64,000 nucleotides of DNA from Heliopora coerulea (Eukaryota > Cnidaria > Anthozoa > Scleralcyonacea > Helioporidae), in the NCBI GenBank assembly GCA_030142905.1, contig JASJOG010000519.1, positions 62,001-126,000 on the forward strand, read 5' to 3'. Position numbers and translations under genes: made by a program. Below the pieces are notes generated by a model. That model saw only the letters and a program-made list of their open reading frames with translations. It had not been told where the DNA came from and did no database searches. This document shows, in pieces, positions 21,631-33,600 of the stretch; the first letter of the stretch is position 1, and each line of letters starts with the position of its first letter.

Positions 21631-21926
21631 ATGGCGAAAAGCGGATTCGGATCATTTGAACTGCTGTATCTCAAACGTTTTGCAGCCGATTTTTGTTTTA
21701 CGGCTGGCACGTGTAGAAGAAAGGTATGTTAGCAATATCATTGTACTTTTAAGGTAATTTACTGAATAGAAAACGGATAATTCTTCATCTTTCAGCCACT
21801 TGCACGATACTCGTCGGACGAGCGACGTTTGCTTGATTATTCTCGCTGTTAACGATGAAATGTCGAAAGCAGATTTCACATTTATAACAACTGTGATGGG
21901 GTAAACTCTTCCTTAGTTATAATAAA
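21631..21926 (+). CDS. Two-exon mini-gene, 49-residue predicted protein
   Basis: Exon 1 (21631-21723) has 31 codons from ATGGCGAAAAGC, starting MAKSGFGSFELLYLKRF and ending CRRK at donor AAG|GTATGT, phase 0. After a 72-base intron with a good acceptor (CATCTTTCAG), exon 2 (21796-21852) reads PLARYSSDERRLLDYSRC and a TAA. AATAAA follows at 21921-21926. Start, donor, acceptor, stop and poly(A) signal are all in order within 300 bases, and exon 1 has a diverged paralog on the other strand at 23966. No known domain is seen. It could be a real micropeptide gene or the 5' relic of a larger gene or element. Confidence 0.5.
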
Positions 21927-21929
21927 ACT

Positions 21930-23960
21930 GCTTTAATTCCTCAAATTAGAGCTCCAACTTGCTTTAACACTTGGCCTCTGTCAATACTTATCTGTATTGA
22001 ATGTTTCGAAGAACGCCACTGTTTTGATTCAGTGCAGAGGTTTATGTATTTTGCATTCCTAAATTTCCAAGCAGCTTTTTCATAATAAAAAAAAAACATC
22101 TCTCAGTTTTTTTTAAAACGTTTCCACGATTGCCTGTCTAGCAATGGTGCAATCACGAAAGCTTTTCTGAACATGCTCCCAAATTGCTTGTCTTAATTTA
22201 TGCCCTGAAAAAATTGTACCTTATATCCTATGCACATAAACTTACATTTATGTCCGTAATCTATGTATTGGTTAACCCCAGGGCTGGAATAGTTTGCAAG
22301 TAGTGCAACTGGAACTGAAATATTACTGCATTCAATGGCCAGAGGTGGATGTTGGTCATGTTTGTGCTGACATTTTTCTCTTTTATCACTACGTTTGACA
22401 AGGAGGATTTGACATTAGAAATAAATTTTTGCCAAGTAGGAATGTCTGTTTCCAAATTAGGGCAGGAGGTTTTCTTCCATTATATATTTTGTTAAACAAA
22501 AATGTAAATTTTCCCTCCATTATGCCAATTACTTGTAGCACTTGTTACCAATGATGTCCTGCCTGAGTTCTTGCACTTGTCCTTTCTTATGAAGAAGAAA
22601 GTGTTGATCTTTAACCCTTTGCCTGTCCCGTGCATCACATATGACACCCACTGCACGGTTAGCAATAACATCAAAAAAAGGCTAGACAAGCAAAGGGTTA
22701 ATAAAGTGAGTAGTTATTTCTGTGCAGTAACTGCTGGGGATGTAGCTGCAGTACCGTGGATCATTTTTTCATTATTCTAACAACCAGCCCAGTTCTTCAT
22801 TTATTTTTACTGTTAAGCTTCAGTTTTGTAGAATTTTACATATAAATCTACTGGAAGGCATAATCACAAAAAGATGTGAAAACAAACTCACAGGATAGCT
22901 TCACATGAAAAGCTGATAGGCCACTTTCAAATTAATTTTTCTTAGACTGATTCAGATCCTGCATATAACATGTAACATGTTTTGCATTCACAGCAATGAC
23001 AGAGAAGTGGATACCTATCTAAGTTGACAATTTCCATCCAACATTGAAATCATTCAAGGCTCTGCCATGCTACAGGAAGGCATACACTAGATATTTTTAA
23101 GGAATAATGGAATGACATTGGGAAGCATGCAGTAGATCACTACAGATGCCTTTAATAATGCACCTTCAAGTTAGTTACAATCTACTGAAAATCAACATGG
23201 AGTCAAACAATCACTGAATTTCATGTTTAAAGAACTGTGATGACTTTTTTATTAAATATTGCAATATGTAATTTGTATTGTCATCCCTTTCTTCAATGCA
23301 TAAACCTTGCTTCTTTCAAGCAGCCTCCTCATGGAGAGGTTCAAAACACCAGACCAGATTTATCAACTAAAAAGTACAATAAAAACAAATCAATACCATA
23401 CGTTTTCTCTGAATAATTCTATTTGTAATTCTCGGTTGAGGTGAAGACAAGACATGAAGACCAGTTAGACTTTCCAGTTGGTTCAAGACAAGGATGAGCC
23501 AAGGTATTACAGGTAAAATGCTATCTCAATTAGTCGCTTTCACATTTAAAGTTCAACTTAAAAATAACTCCTTCCACAAATCAATTGTCAAGTTTAAATG
23601 TGCGTTAAAGTCTGCGGGGCGGCAAATATCTTGAGGCACATTTTTGTCTATCTTTAGGCAAGAAATACAAAATTGTACATGAACAAAGGCTCAAAGCATA
23701 TTTTTCTTTGATTTTGAAATTATTTAAAAACCAAAATCAAGGTGACACGCAATCAACAAGCTAGATTTGGTATCAGCACGAAAATGTAGCTACAACGAAC
23801 ACGTAAAAACTAAAATTAATTAAGGCATGAGTGTGCTGCAAGCCGATTTCGAGTGTGAAATACGAGTAAACAACAAAGCGAACAAATGACCACTCTTCAC
23901 TAAATGAATATGTCACGGAAAATTTCTTTATACGCCTTTTAATTATGATAAAATTGATCT
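21930..23960. other. Region between the two paralogous first exons
   Basis: AT-rich and without a recognised gene. Small frames at 22261-22780 on both strands lack splice support. It may hold introns or later exons of the minus-strand gene that starts at 24058. Confidence 0.4.
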
Positions 23961-23965
23961 CTTAC

Positions 23966-24058
23966 CTTTCCTCTGAGACATATCAAAGTAAAACGCAAAT
24001 CCTCCAAATACTTTTCCAGATAAAGCCGTTTTAGTGATCCAAGCTGGTTTTTCGCCAT
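23966..24058 (-). CDS. First exon of a minus-strand gene paralogous to the mini-gene
   Basis: The 31-codon exon reads MAKNQLGSLKRLYLEKYL..., ends LRGK and stops at donor AAG|GTAAGA in phase 0. It has the same length, the same end phase and scattered identities with exon 1 of the mini-gene (MAK, GS, LYL, FT, C.R.K). The upstream sequence also aligns (ACAGAATAAGAAA, AACCAGAAGTCT, GCGCATGTC, CCGCCATGTTGG, CAGATAACT). No second exon like the mini-gene's was found to the left, so the gene's continuation is unknown. Confidence 0.5.
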
Positions 24059-24537
24059 TATGTTCCTTGTTGCCTGGCTGGAGTTATCTGACCACCAACA
24101 TGGCGGATCCCGGACATGCGCACTGCAAAACGAGGACACACTGCACCCCCAAGTAAGACTTCTGGTTACTTTTCTTATTCTGTGATTGTGAGACGGTTGC
24201 TAGCACAACAAAACATGGCGCTAAGTGATATTGCAAATATATGAATATTGACGTCTTCGCAGTATTAAGTGAGGTTTTATAATGATACATGGTATAAAAT
24301 GTTAGCTGTAATCTTCTAAGTTGTCTGGGTTTTAAAGAGTGGACGCTAAAAATTTCGTGAGGTCGTGTATAGAGGCCCGTTGTTATTAAAGATTTTCAGG
24401 TTTGATATAAAGGTTGTTGTCAAAGAGTTGCTACTGCTTGCTTTTTTCGTCGCGCTACTGCTCGAGTCTGTCGAGACGATTTTGCCACCACATATGTGAG
24501 GAAAAGAAGTGAGGCAATTTCGCAAAATCGAGGAACT
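24059..24537. promoter_or_regulatory. Probable bidirectional promoter (CSPP1-like gene and minus-strand neighbour)
   Basis: About 480 bases separate two divergent start codons, at 24058 (minus) and 24538 (plus). The minus side contains a YY1-like CCAACATGGCGG (24094-24105). The CSPP1-like 5' UTR lies on the right. Head-to-head gene pairs sharing a short promoter are common in animals. Confidence 0.45.
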
Positions 24538-24639
24538 ATGAAGGAGGATGATGACATACAAAATCTCATTACTGCTCAGAAAAAGAGAATAGAAGAAGAG
24601 AGAGTTGGATTGGCCCAGGCAAATGTTGGCCGTCGAAAT
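24538..24639 (+). CDS. CSPP1: CSPP1-like exon 1
   Basis: Thirty-four codons from the first ATG after an upstream stop, ending RRN at donor AAT|GTAAGT, phase 0. It encodes a predicted charged helix (DDDIQNLITAQKKRIEEERV), in keeping with the short acidic helix that begins CSPP1 proteins. Confidence 0.65.
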
Positions 24640-27600
24640 GTAAGTATAATTAACAACAATAGGAAGTCTATACTTAAGTTTGAGTCAGTGGGACTCATAC
24701 TTACGAAGGTCACGTTAGTCAATGTAGTATGGTCCGTTGCCACATCATGCGTTTGTTAAATGTGTCGATGTCTATACCCACGACAAAACTCCATAGCAAA
24801 TACCCAGTTTCTCCACTAACTATGCTTAGGATACTGAAACAGTTGTCTGCATTTGACATTGTCTTGATGATAATATTTGATAGTCGCAATTGGACATCCA
24901 ATGTGGAAAAGCATATGCGTGGATGGTGTGGCGTTGCGAACTTAGATAAGGCAACTCTCAATTGAACTTTAGTTTCCCGTCCATCGGTCGCGTCTACTGG
25001 AATAGACCGCATGGTTTGTCAATTATTGTCATTCTTTGCCCATTTGTCCTTTCAGGACCAGAATAGTGACCGTGCGCTGTTTCTTTATAGTGTACTGTTT
25101 CTTGTCCATTTGTTTCTCCCTTTGTTTCTCCCTTTTTAATAAAACCAAACAGAGTTTGAATGCATTCACATTTCCTATCTTTGAGATGAATCAACAACAT
25201 ATTCGACCAAGTTAGTGTACCGTATCTATCTAAATTATTGTATTGTCATTAAAACGTTTGATTTGCAAATGCAGGAAAATGGAACTTTGCACCATTTGTG
25301 TAATAGATGGTATAAATGGATAAAAATTGGTACCAGAATGTGGATGAGAGACTCCCTAATACATTCAAACAAATATTGGATAATAGAAAATGGACCACCT
25401 CCCCCATGCAATTATCAAGAAGGGGTGGATGGGAAACTAAAGTCTAATTTGGAGTGGCCTAATTGTCTTTTTTATGCAGTTTATGTCATGAACATGAAAA
25501 CTGCCTCTGTTGTTGTATGCAATTGTTACAAGTGCAAGTTAGACGTGAATAAAAGCTACCCTAATCATCTGAAACAATCAGCCTGGCATTTACCTCCCTT
25601 TTACCAATTATATGGGTAAGTATATTAAATCATCCAATGCTAAAAATTTAAAATAACCTTGGTATGGTATGGGAATCACTGTCCTCCACAAATCTAGTAA
25701 CCCTCCACTGTATGCAGTGTCCATGGGTCTGGGGCATAAAGTGATGCATCACCAAGGATATCCTGTTTGAAACTGATTAAATAATACATTCATTTTTGGC
25801 CTCACTTTTTCATATTTTGAGATTAACTTTACATGCATTAGAACCTCCAACTTGTTGGTCAAAGGTAAGCAGTGGTTGAAAACCATTGCTGCAAAAGCTT
25901 TTGTATTCAATTAATGTTTCTATCTTTCAAATTTCACAAAATGTTGTTCATTGATTTCTTATAATGTACTGTCTCTATAGATTGGTCATCATGATTCTGA
26001 CAGCCTTAAATTAACCCAAGGTAACAGTACCAGGTATGGATCTTCTCTTCTTATCATTGTAATATAAATGCTGGTGTTAATTTGATGGTTTATAAGGGTG
26101 CTGGTGGCATAGTGGTAGTGCAAGTGTCTTTCACCACTGTGACTGGGGTCCAATTCTGGCTCCATGCAGTTATGTGATTACAGTTACGTTGGTTACATGT
26201 GAGAAGGATGTTATCCAATTTGGTTTTACTAAGCATCACAGGTTTTCTCTGGGTGCACCTATTTCTTGCTGTAGTGACACTAGACCCATGAAGTGTGGCC
26301 CTTACTGAATCTCTTATGAGAACAACTTAGCTACCTCATAGAGTTATCCAGTATAAATAAAGACACTTTATGACAGTTTTGTTTAGATGTGTGTTGTTTA
26401 AGGAAAATCATCATAATAATTGTAATGAGAAGTGAATGTGCATGCTGAACTTTGTTCTGTAAGGTTTGTTGGTTTACTGATTTATCTGTTCATACCACCA
26501 ATATTACCAGTGTACAGAAGTACTGATTTTTTTTATTTCAGTAATTGAGAATGATTGTCCAACTCAATGAACATGATGTGAATTTATTCTTTGAAAAGCA
26601 TATCAAAGAGCTAGACAAGAATCAAACTCATCCATGCAGCTAAATACTTCATCTCATGGCTTATCAAAATTGATTCAGTTTCAGTGTTTCATCATATGTA
26701 CATGTACCTGTATGTCTGACTTATGCTATGAGAAGTTGTAACAGTCTGTGACATTCACTAGACCAATAAGGCATCATTTTGGCATGAGTTTTATTTTGTT
26801 TGTTCAACTCCATGGATACCAGAATATGAAAGTAAACATGTAGACCTTACTCTCTTATTTATCCTTTAACTTTAGTGAGAGGAGACAAGAACAGCCAAAA
26901 GGTACAATATTATTAATAATATTTATATTATATGCATTGTTAATTAGAATTAAATTATTGTCCTAGGCTGTACTCTCTTGCACTGTGCTTTGCTTCACTA
27001 CACCTTAGCACACCTTAGTGCACCTTAGGGCACTTTTCATGTACCTCACTGTACCACATAGTACCGCATTTTACTGCACTGCACCGTATTGTTCAATACC
27101 GTCCCGCACTCCACCGTACCATATAGTACCATACCGAACTCTACCGTACCGTACCATACTGCACTATACCGCACCTTACCATGCAGTAGCATCCCGCACC
27201 TTTCCATGTACCATACAATACTGTACCGCACCCCATTGTACCATACAGTACCATACCACACCTTACCACACCGCACCATACCATACCTTACCATGCTGTA
27301 CTCTACCGCACCTTTCCATACAGTAGCATCCCGCACCTTACCACTTAGTACCATACAATACCATACCGCACCTTACCATACAGTAGCATCCCGCACCTTA
27401 CCACATCGGACCATACAGTACCATACCGCACCTTACCGTACCATACCGCACCTTACCGTACCATACCGCACCTTACCGTACCATACCGCACCTTACCGTA
27501 CCATACCGCACCTTACCGTACCCAACCACACCTTACCGCGCCGTACCGTACAATATCCCATCTTATCTTACCGCATTACATCACACCGTTGTGGCACGAC

Positions 27601-30600
27601 TAGAGAGGGGTTGGGAGGGCATCCCTTGCCCTTTTTGTGGGAAATCTAATTTGTGTCCTATTAGTGACAGCTTTTTACCCTCACTTCCCGAGGCCACGTA
27701 GATCTACTTCACTCGAAATCATCAAAATCGTCCTGACGTTGCCTTGACACGACCATCCGACCCCTGCCTTGCCCGAAGTTCCTAGTTGCGCCCTTGCGCC
27801 GTGCTGCACCGTACCATAGAGCATGGCACTAACCATAATGTACTGTGCCATACTATATTGTGCTGTACAGGACATTACCATAAATGTTGTCTCATTGTGC
27901 TGTTCAAGGATCAATACAAACCAAACCAGTGGTTTTCTTTCCAATTATTTACTTTTTCTTAAGCAACCGTACGAGATGTAACGTCCCCGGAAGGCCTTCC
28001 TTTGGGGTCATATCGGAGTGCACAAGAACGGTTGGGGAAAGAAGGAGCTGAAGAATGCAGAGAATTGGCTGAGGTAAGAATTGGCAGAGAATTGCAGAGA
28101 ATTGGCTGAGGTAAGAAGAATTGGTTATGTAGTTTCTTAACTTGTGGGGCAATTTCTGAAAGCCTGGTAATTTCGTTTTAGATCTCTTTATTCGCACGAA
28201 AAAGGATAAAACCGCTTAGTGACACGATCGACACAACATGACATCTACAAGCGTGCTACCAAAAATGCGTTGAATACTCTTAAATTCCGCTCGAATTATC
28301 TAAATTACGGAAGAGGTAGCGTCTTAAACGTCGATTGGTGGTACATGGAAGGGAGATGTTCTGCTGAAACTTCAGGGAACGGGAGACATCGTGCGAACTG
28401 TCCGTTTCACGCTCTAGGGGAAACATTCAGTGGCCTGAGAAAGCACTCAAATGCACTACAGAATGCATATGACATATAAACAAAACATTCCGTGACGACA
28501 TATCCATCCCAGATCCGGTTACTAAACGACATCCATGTGAACTTTGTTTAAGTAACTGGGACTGATAAATGTACTTTGAAGTGTGCATATCAAGATGTAA
28601 GTGTGCAAATTGAAAGTTGGGATGGTCGGTTTGAAAAATATCCGGTATGAGTATACCGGTAAAAGTATCCCGATATAACCGATGTACCGGATTTTGTAAA
28701 TTCACGTTTTATTGGATCAACTGAGGCATGATTAAAATCCCAAACTTGGCACTATAACTTCGTGTGGGTTGCTGGTTTCTGTCTCTGATTCAAGTTTTAA
28801 TGTTTTTACCTGGATGCCGATCAAGTTATTCGAAAGAAGGAGAGTTGTTAACCATAACTGATACCAAGTTTCTCATTAAGCCAAGATTTACACGTACTTG
28901 TTCAAACAAAACACACTCCGATGTCTCAAGAAAGTTTACTGCTTTTTGTTGACGTTATGTTGACGACATGAAGAAATCATTTTTGACACAAAGGTTTGAT
29001 ACCATCAGGATATCTGTGTCCCGAAACCGGTTTTCTTCGACATTTCAGTGTGATAAAGTGCCTTACAGCTAGAAATCCTTAAATCAACGCTTTCTTCTAC
29101 CCGACTTACTGTTGCGAGATGATTTGGCATTAACTCAACACAGTGAATATTCAACCTTCTTGTTTTCGTCTTATATCTTACCAATGTTTCTGTTGGTTCT
29201 CCATCTTACTTTACTTCAGAAAAATTACCGAACTACGGGCCGGAAGTCAGCTGGGAATCACGGAAATGCAAAGGTATGGTTACAACCGTTAAATTTAAAG
29301 TTTAAAATTCCAAGGACGGAAATGTCGTCGTAATTTAGCCATGTTAGGCCATTTTAGTTTTTATAGGACTAACCTTTTAGCTGACATAAATGGTACTCTT
29401 CCGACCCAATTAAAATGTACTGACTTGCACTACAGGTCAGTTTCCATTCGCTATTATTATCACGTGATCTACTTTTTTCAATCGCTTGAAGGTTGTAAGC
29501 ATGCGCATTGGCTTCCAGTGGGTGACGATATCCTGTTCAAATCCAATACGCATGCACACAACGTTCAAGCGATCGAAAAAAAAAAGTTAATCGCTTGATA
29601 AAAATAGCGAGTGGAAACTAACCTTAAGAATTTTACAAGTATTTCTGTAAACCGGCATTTATGGAAGACATTTAGGTCGAAACAAGACTAATTTATCTCA
29701 GGAACATTCCGTTTTTGCGTGAGTGAATGTTTATTTAATAAAATCCCGCACTCCTCTAATAGGGAGTTTATGTAAACACTATGGCAACGTGTTCTTACAA
29801 TAGAAATTTTTATTCAGAACAAAAGGATTGAATAATTTGAAATTCCAAGCGTATTTTCAACGCCGTTCTACTTCTACACAGTACGTCGTCGAGGACATTA
29901 ACACGGTTCCACGACTACGCTAGCATACAATACGTAAAACGTTTCGGATCCTTTAAACTTTAACCAACTGACCTAAGCTGCTGAGTAGAGTTTCAGTGGC
30001 GTAAACAACATTCACGATTTACTACAACGTCAGCAATATGTTATTCTATTCAAATGTGTTTAGTTAAGCTATAGCACTTTGTGAAATGCCGTCGCCGTAT
30101 TAGCTTACTTAAACTCCCTAACGTCAATGATCGTTCGTTTTGGTTTTGTTGTGATGGCTTTAGTATGTTTACTCTTATACTCTCTTGTTTAGTAGCGCAT
30201 AATTTCCTCAGCAGGGAAGTCGAATTACCACAAGATATATTTCGATGTTCTGATATTTTATAAACTATGTCGGTTAATTTACTGAACTCCATCCGCAAAT
30301 AAAAGTGGCTGGAGAGTTCGTATGCTTTATGCTTACAACATCGTGACACGTTAGAGTTAGACCTAATGATACTGGAATGATCTTCGTCACGTGAAATTAT
30401 TGTCCCCTCTGAGAAGTGCATTGTAAAAGGAAGATTATAGCCACGAGTCTACGATGGATCGACGCAGAGTAAGCCCCACTTCACTGAATACCAATCATTA
30501 TGGTAACGAGTACCAAGTAAGAAGACTAGGCTGCGTTACATTCGGTAGTTTACTCCGTCTCCAGCGGCGTAGCATTGAAAGTCACACTTAAAGTGAATAA

Positions 30601-33600
30601 GAAAAGACTGCTTACATCTTCATCAACATTTTTCTTCCGTTGTAGAAAGCACTTTTGGACGATACGTCACACGAACCTTATAAACCAAGAGGTACCATTT
30701 TCCTTTTCATGAAAAAATACAAATGATTTAACTTTATACTATTTCACGTGCTTTCATTTAATACTGTCATCGAACATGATTTAAATTGTCGATTGTGGGC
30801 GTTTTTTATGTTCCTGTATTTACTTAAGTTCTGCCGTCTTAATTTCCTTCCACTTGCTCCCAATGGTGCAGACGCGCTGAACCCATAACAGTCCGTTATA
30901 ACGCGTGAAAATAGCCTTGCATCATTTCAGTGCCAGTGTTACCAAACACGATTCGGCAAGAACCAGTTTAGACTGAACGGTGCCTTAGAAAAAATACAGG
31001 GTTATTTCCCGCGCGTTCACTCCTCAAACTTTTGTAGCTCTTAAGTCGAAATGATTAGAAATACTTTTTTAACGAAGATGGTTGGTGACTTTCACTTTCA
31101 TTTGTTGTTTTTTCACTGACTGGTAATCATACGTAAAACGCTTTGTTGCTCATTTGGTCCCTATTTAGAATCAAATAGAAAAAGAATTGAAGCACTGTAC
31201 ATGCTCTCATGCATAAGCGTTAAGTTGCCGTGAGAATATCTCGTGCACTTAAGTTGGATAAAAACTCGCCTCCAGTCCTTGTGGACATGATAGGTCAACA
31301 GGTAGAGCAGGTGACTGGTATTGCGAAAGTGCGAGTTCAAATCCCCCTCGAGTCAACGTTTTCAGCCGACTTCGGCAGTGTCAGATTAACATGAAAAAAT
31401 TTGTGTTCATGTATCTCTGAGGGTGATTCTGGTCCCTATTTTGCTGGTCTTTCTTTCGCTTTCTTCGAGCAACTCATCCTCTTTTATATATTCTCAGGTC
31501 GGGCACGGCCTCAGAAGACTCCCGATGAATTATACGATGCTGACGAAGAGCAGTTGGAGAGAAAACGTCAAGATGAAAGAAGATACAGGTACAAGTTTAA
31601 GAAGAAACTAGTGACTTGATACTGTAACTTTCATTCAATACGCATGTTTATAATTGGCAATCATGATTGTGAATTTAACACTCGGAAAAGTTTTCTTGTT
31701 ACATGCATATGGAAGTGTAAATGCGTCCAACACAATGTCTGCAAATAGCATTATCTTTTGTTAGTATATCGGAGTCTTATCCAGTAGGAGGCTGGTGGAA
31801 AGGAAGCTTACCATCTAGAAAATAATTTTGAAGAGAGAAGATGAATAAACTATTCACGACTGACCAACTTACCTCGTCAGACACTGGCTATAAAATTCAA
31901 TTGCATGCGTAAATTAAGAAGCAAAATTAAAGCAAACCAACATTTTTGTTCGGTGCAGAAAAATTTAATAGTTTCTGTTTTGATTGGAACATCTCGTAGT
32001 GCATTTTACAGAAGATTACTTGTGAAATAGGAATGGTTTGTAAAGAAAACTATTCCTGAATATAGTTCCAGGGAAAAACAAGTTCTTAAATTAAAGGTTT
32101 GGCTTTTCCAGTCCGATCAGTGTTTCTCCTGAAGGCAACATTTGGACTTAACAGGAGCCAGGCAAAGGGGCTGGGAGTTAGAAGCCAAAATAACGTCGCT
32201 CGAACATATTTTAGAAATGTTATTGTCAGAGAAGTAGCATAGATGTCTTCCATCGCTTACTCGTTGAACGGTTTGAGCTTTGATTCGTCGTCAAATCGCA
32301 CTCGCCTTAAAAAAAAGTTATTCAATAAATAATGAAAGATATAAACAAATAATTAATATACGAACAGATCAAAAATTAAAATGAACCAACACAAATGAAC
32401 GGACATTCGAACAGATCAAAAATTAAAATGAACCAACACAAACGAACGGACACACCGACAAACGAACGAACGAAGGCCCAATCAAGTACATTAATTCAGT
32501 AACTTATGAAAGCGCATTAAGAAGTATACCAACAAGTCAGCACACCGGATTTTGAATGAACATCAGATTAAAGAAAGAAATGAATCATTTAGTGAACATT
32601 TTAAATCAAAACGCACAAGACATGCTACAGTACTGCTTAGAAATAACCTAACAGTGCGTCTGCGTCCGTCCTACGTGCGGTTTGCGTCTCTCTTGCGTCT
32701 GCGGGCGGGTGGAACGCACAGCCATCGGAATCTCAAAATAGTTTTACAGGCATGACTGACTCGTTTGCAGTACAGAAACGCTATAAGTAAGGCGATCCTG
32801 TATTTTAGCGTCGGACTCATTTTATGAAGAGCGCCGGATTAAAACATATACTCTTAATCCTAGCCCTAACCTAACCGAAACCCTAACCCAAACCCTTTAA
32901 AATGAATCCGACGCTATTTTATTTCCCAAATCCAATCCGACGCTAAAGTACAGGATTGCCCTAAGTAACGTTTAAAAGAAAGAATTTTAGTGCAGATAAC
33001 CGGACAGAGACACTTCCGATTACATATGAGAAATTTCAACCGGCTTAAGCTGATACTGGTAGTGAACCTATAAAGATATTTAATTTTGTGGGATCATTTA
33101 ACATTTTAATGTTTCGGATACTCTAGTATGTCAACTTTTCAGCAAGCTTTGAAATTCTTTTCATGTGATTCCATGGGGTCCCACGGGTTGAAATAATTAT
33201 TTGATGAAATTTTCGGGAGCCAGTTAACATTTTAACGACGTTAACCAGGCGTAAAATCTCAGTGTAGTCAGATATTGACGGTGAAATTCAATTCGTCATA
33301 CGTATTACCAAGACTAGATTCCAAACCATCGTCAACAACGATGTCAACTCGTCGTTATTTTTCATTTTATCATCGATAAAATCTCTTTCACGGTCACTTA
33401 AGATCGGCTTTCTTCCGCTACGTTTGGCATCAGCTAAACTGCCACTTCGTTCATACCGTGAAAGGAACAGGCTTATAGCTGGTCGTGATGTTTTTATTCC
33501 TTCTTCTTCGAGAATATTCCTAATCTTAGTGATCGATGTACCAGAAGATTTCAGAGAAACAATTCGATTCCTAACAAATTCCGAAATTTTTCCCATTTGC

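Noticed and set aside
26990..27600. CRISPR-like array
   Set aside because: Continuous tandem repeats without unique spacers, in a eukaryotic intron.
27018..27649. Frames in both directions with Tyr/His/Thr or Val/Trp/Tyr repeats
   Set aside because: Translation of the ACCGTACCATACC minisatellite.
30050..30421. 123-codon minus-strand frame
   Set aside because: No splice sites, no family resemblance, and it lies in an intron of the opposite strand.
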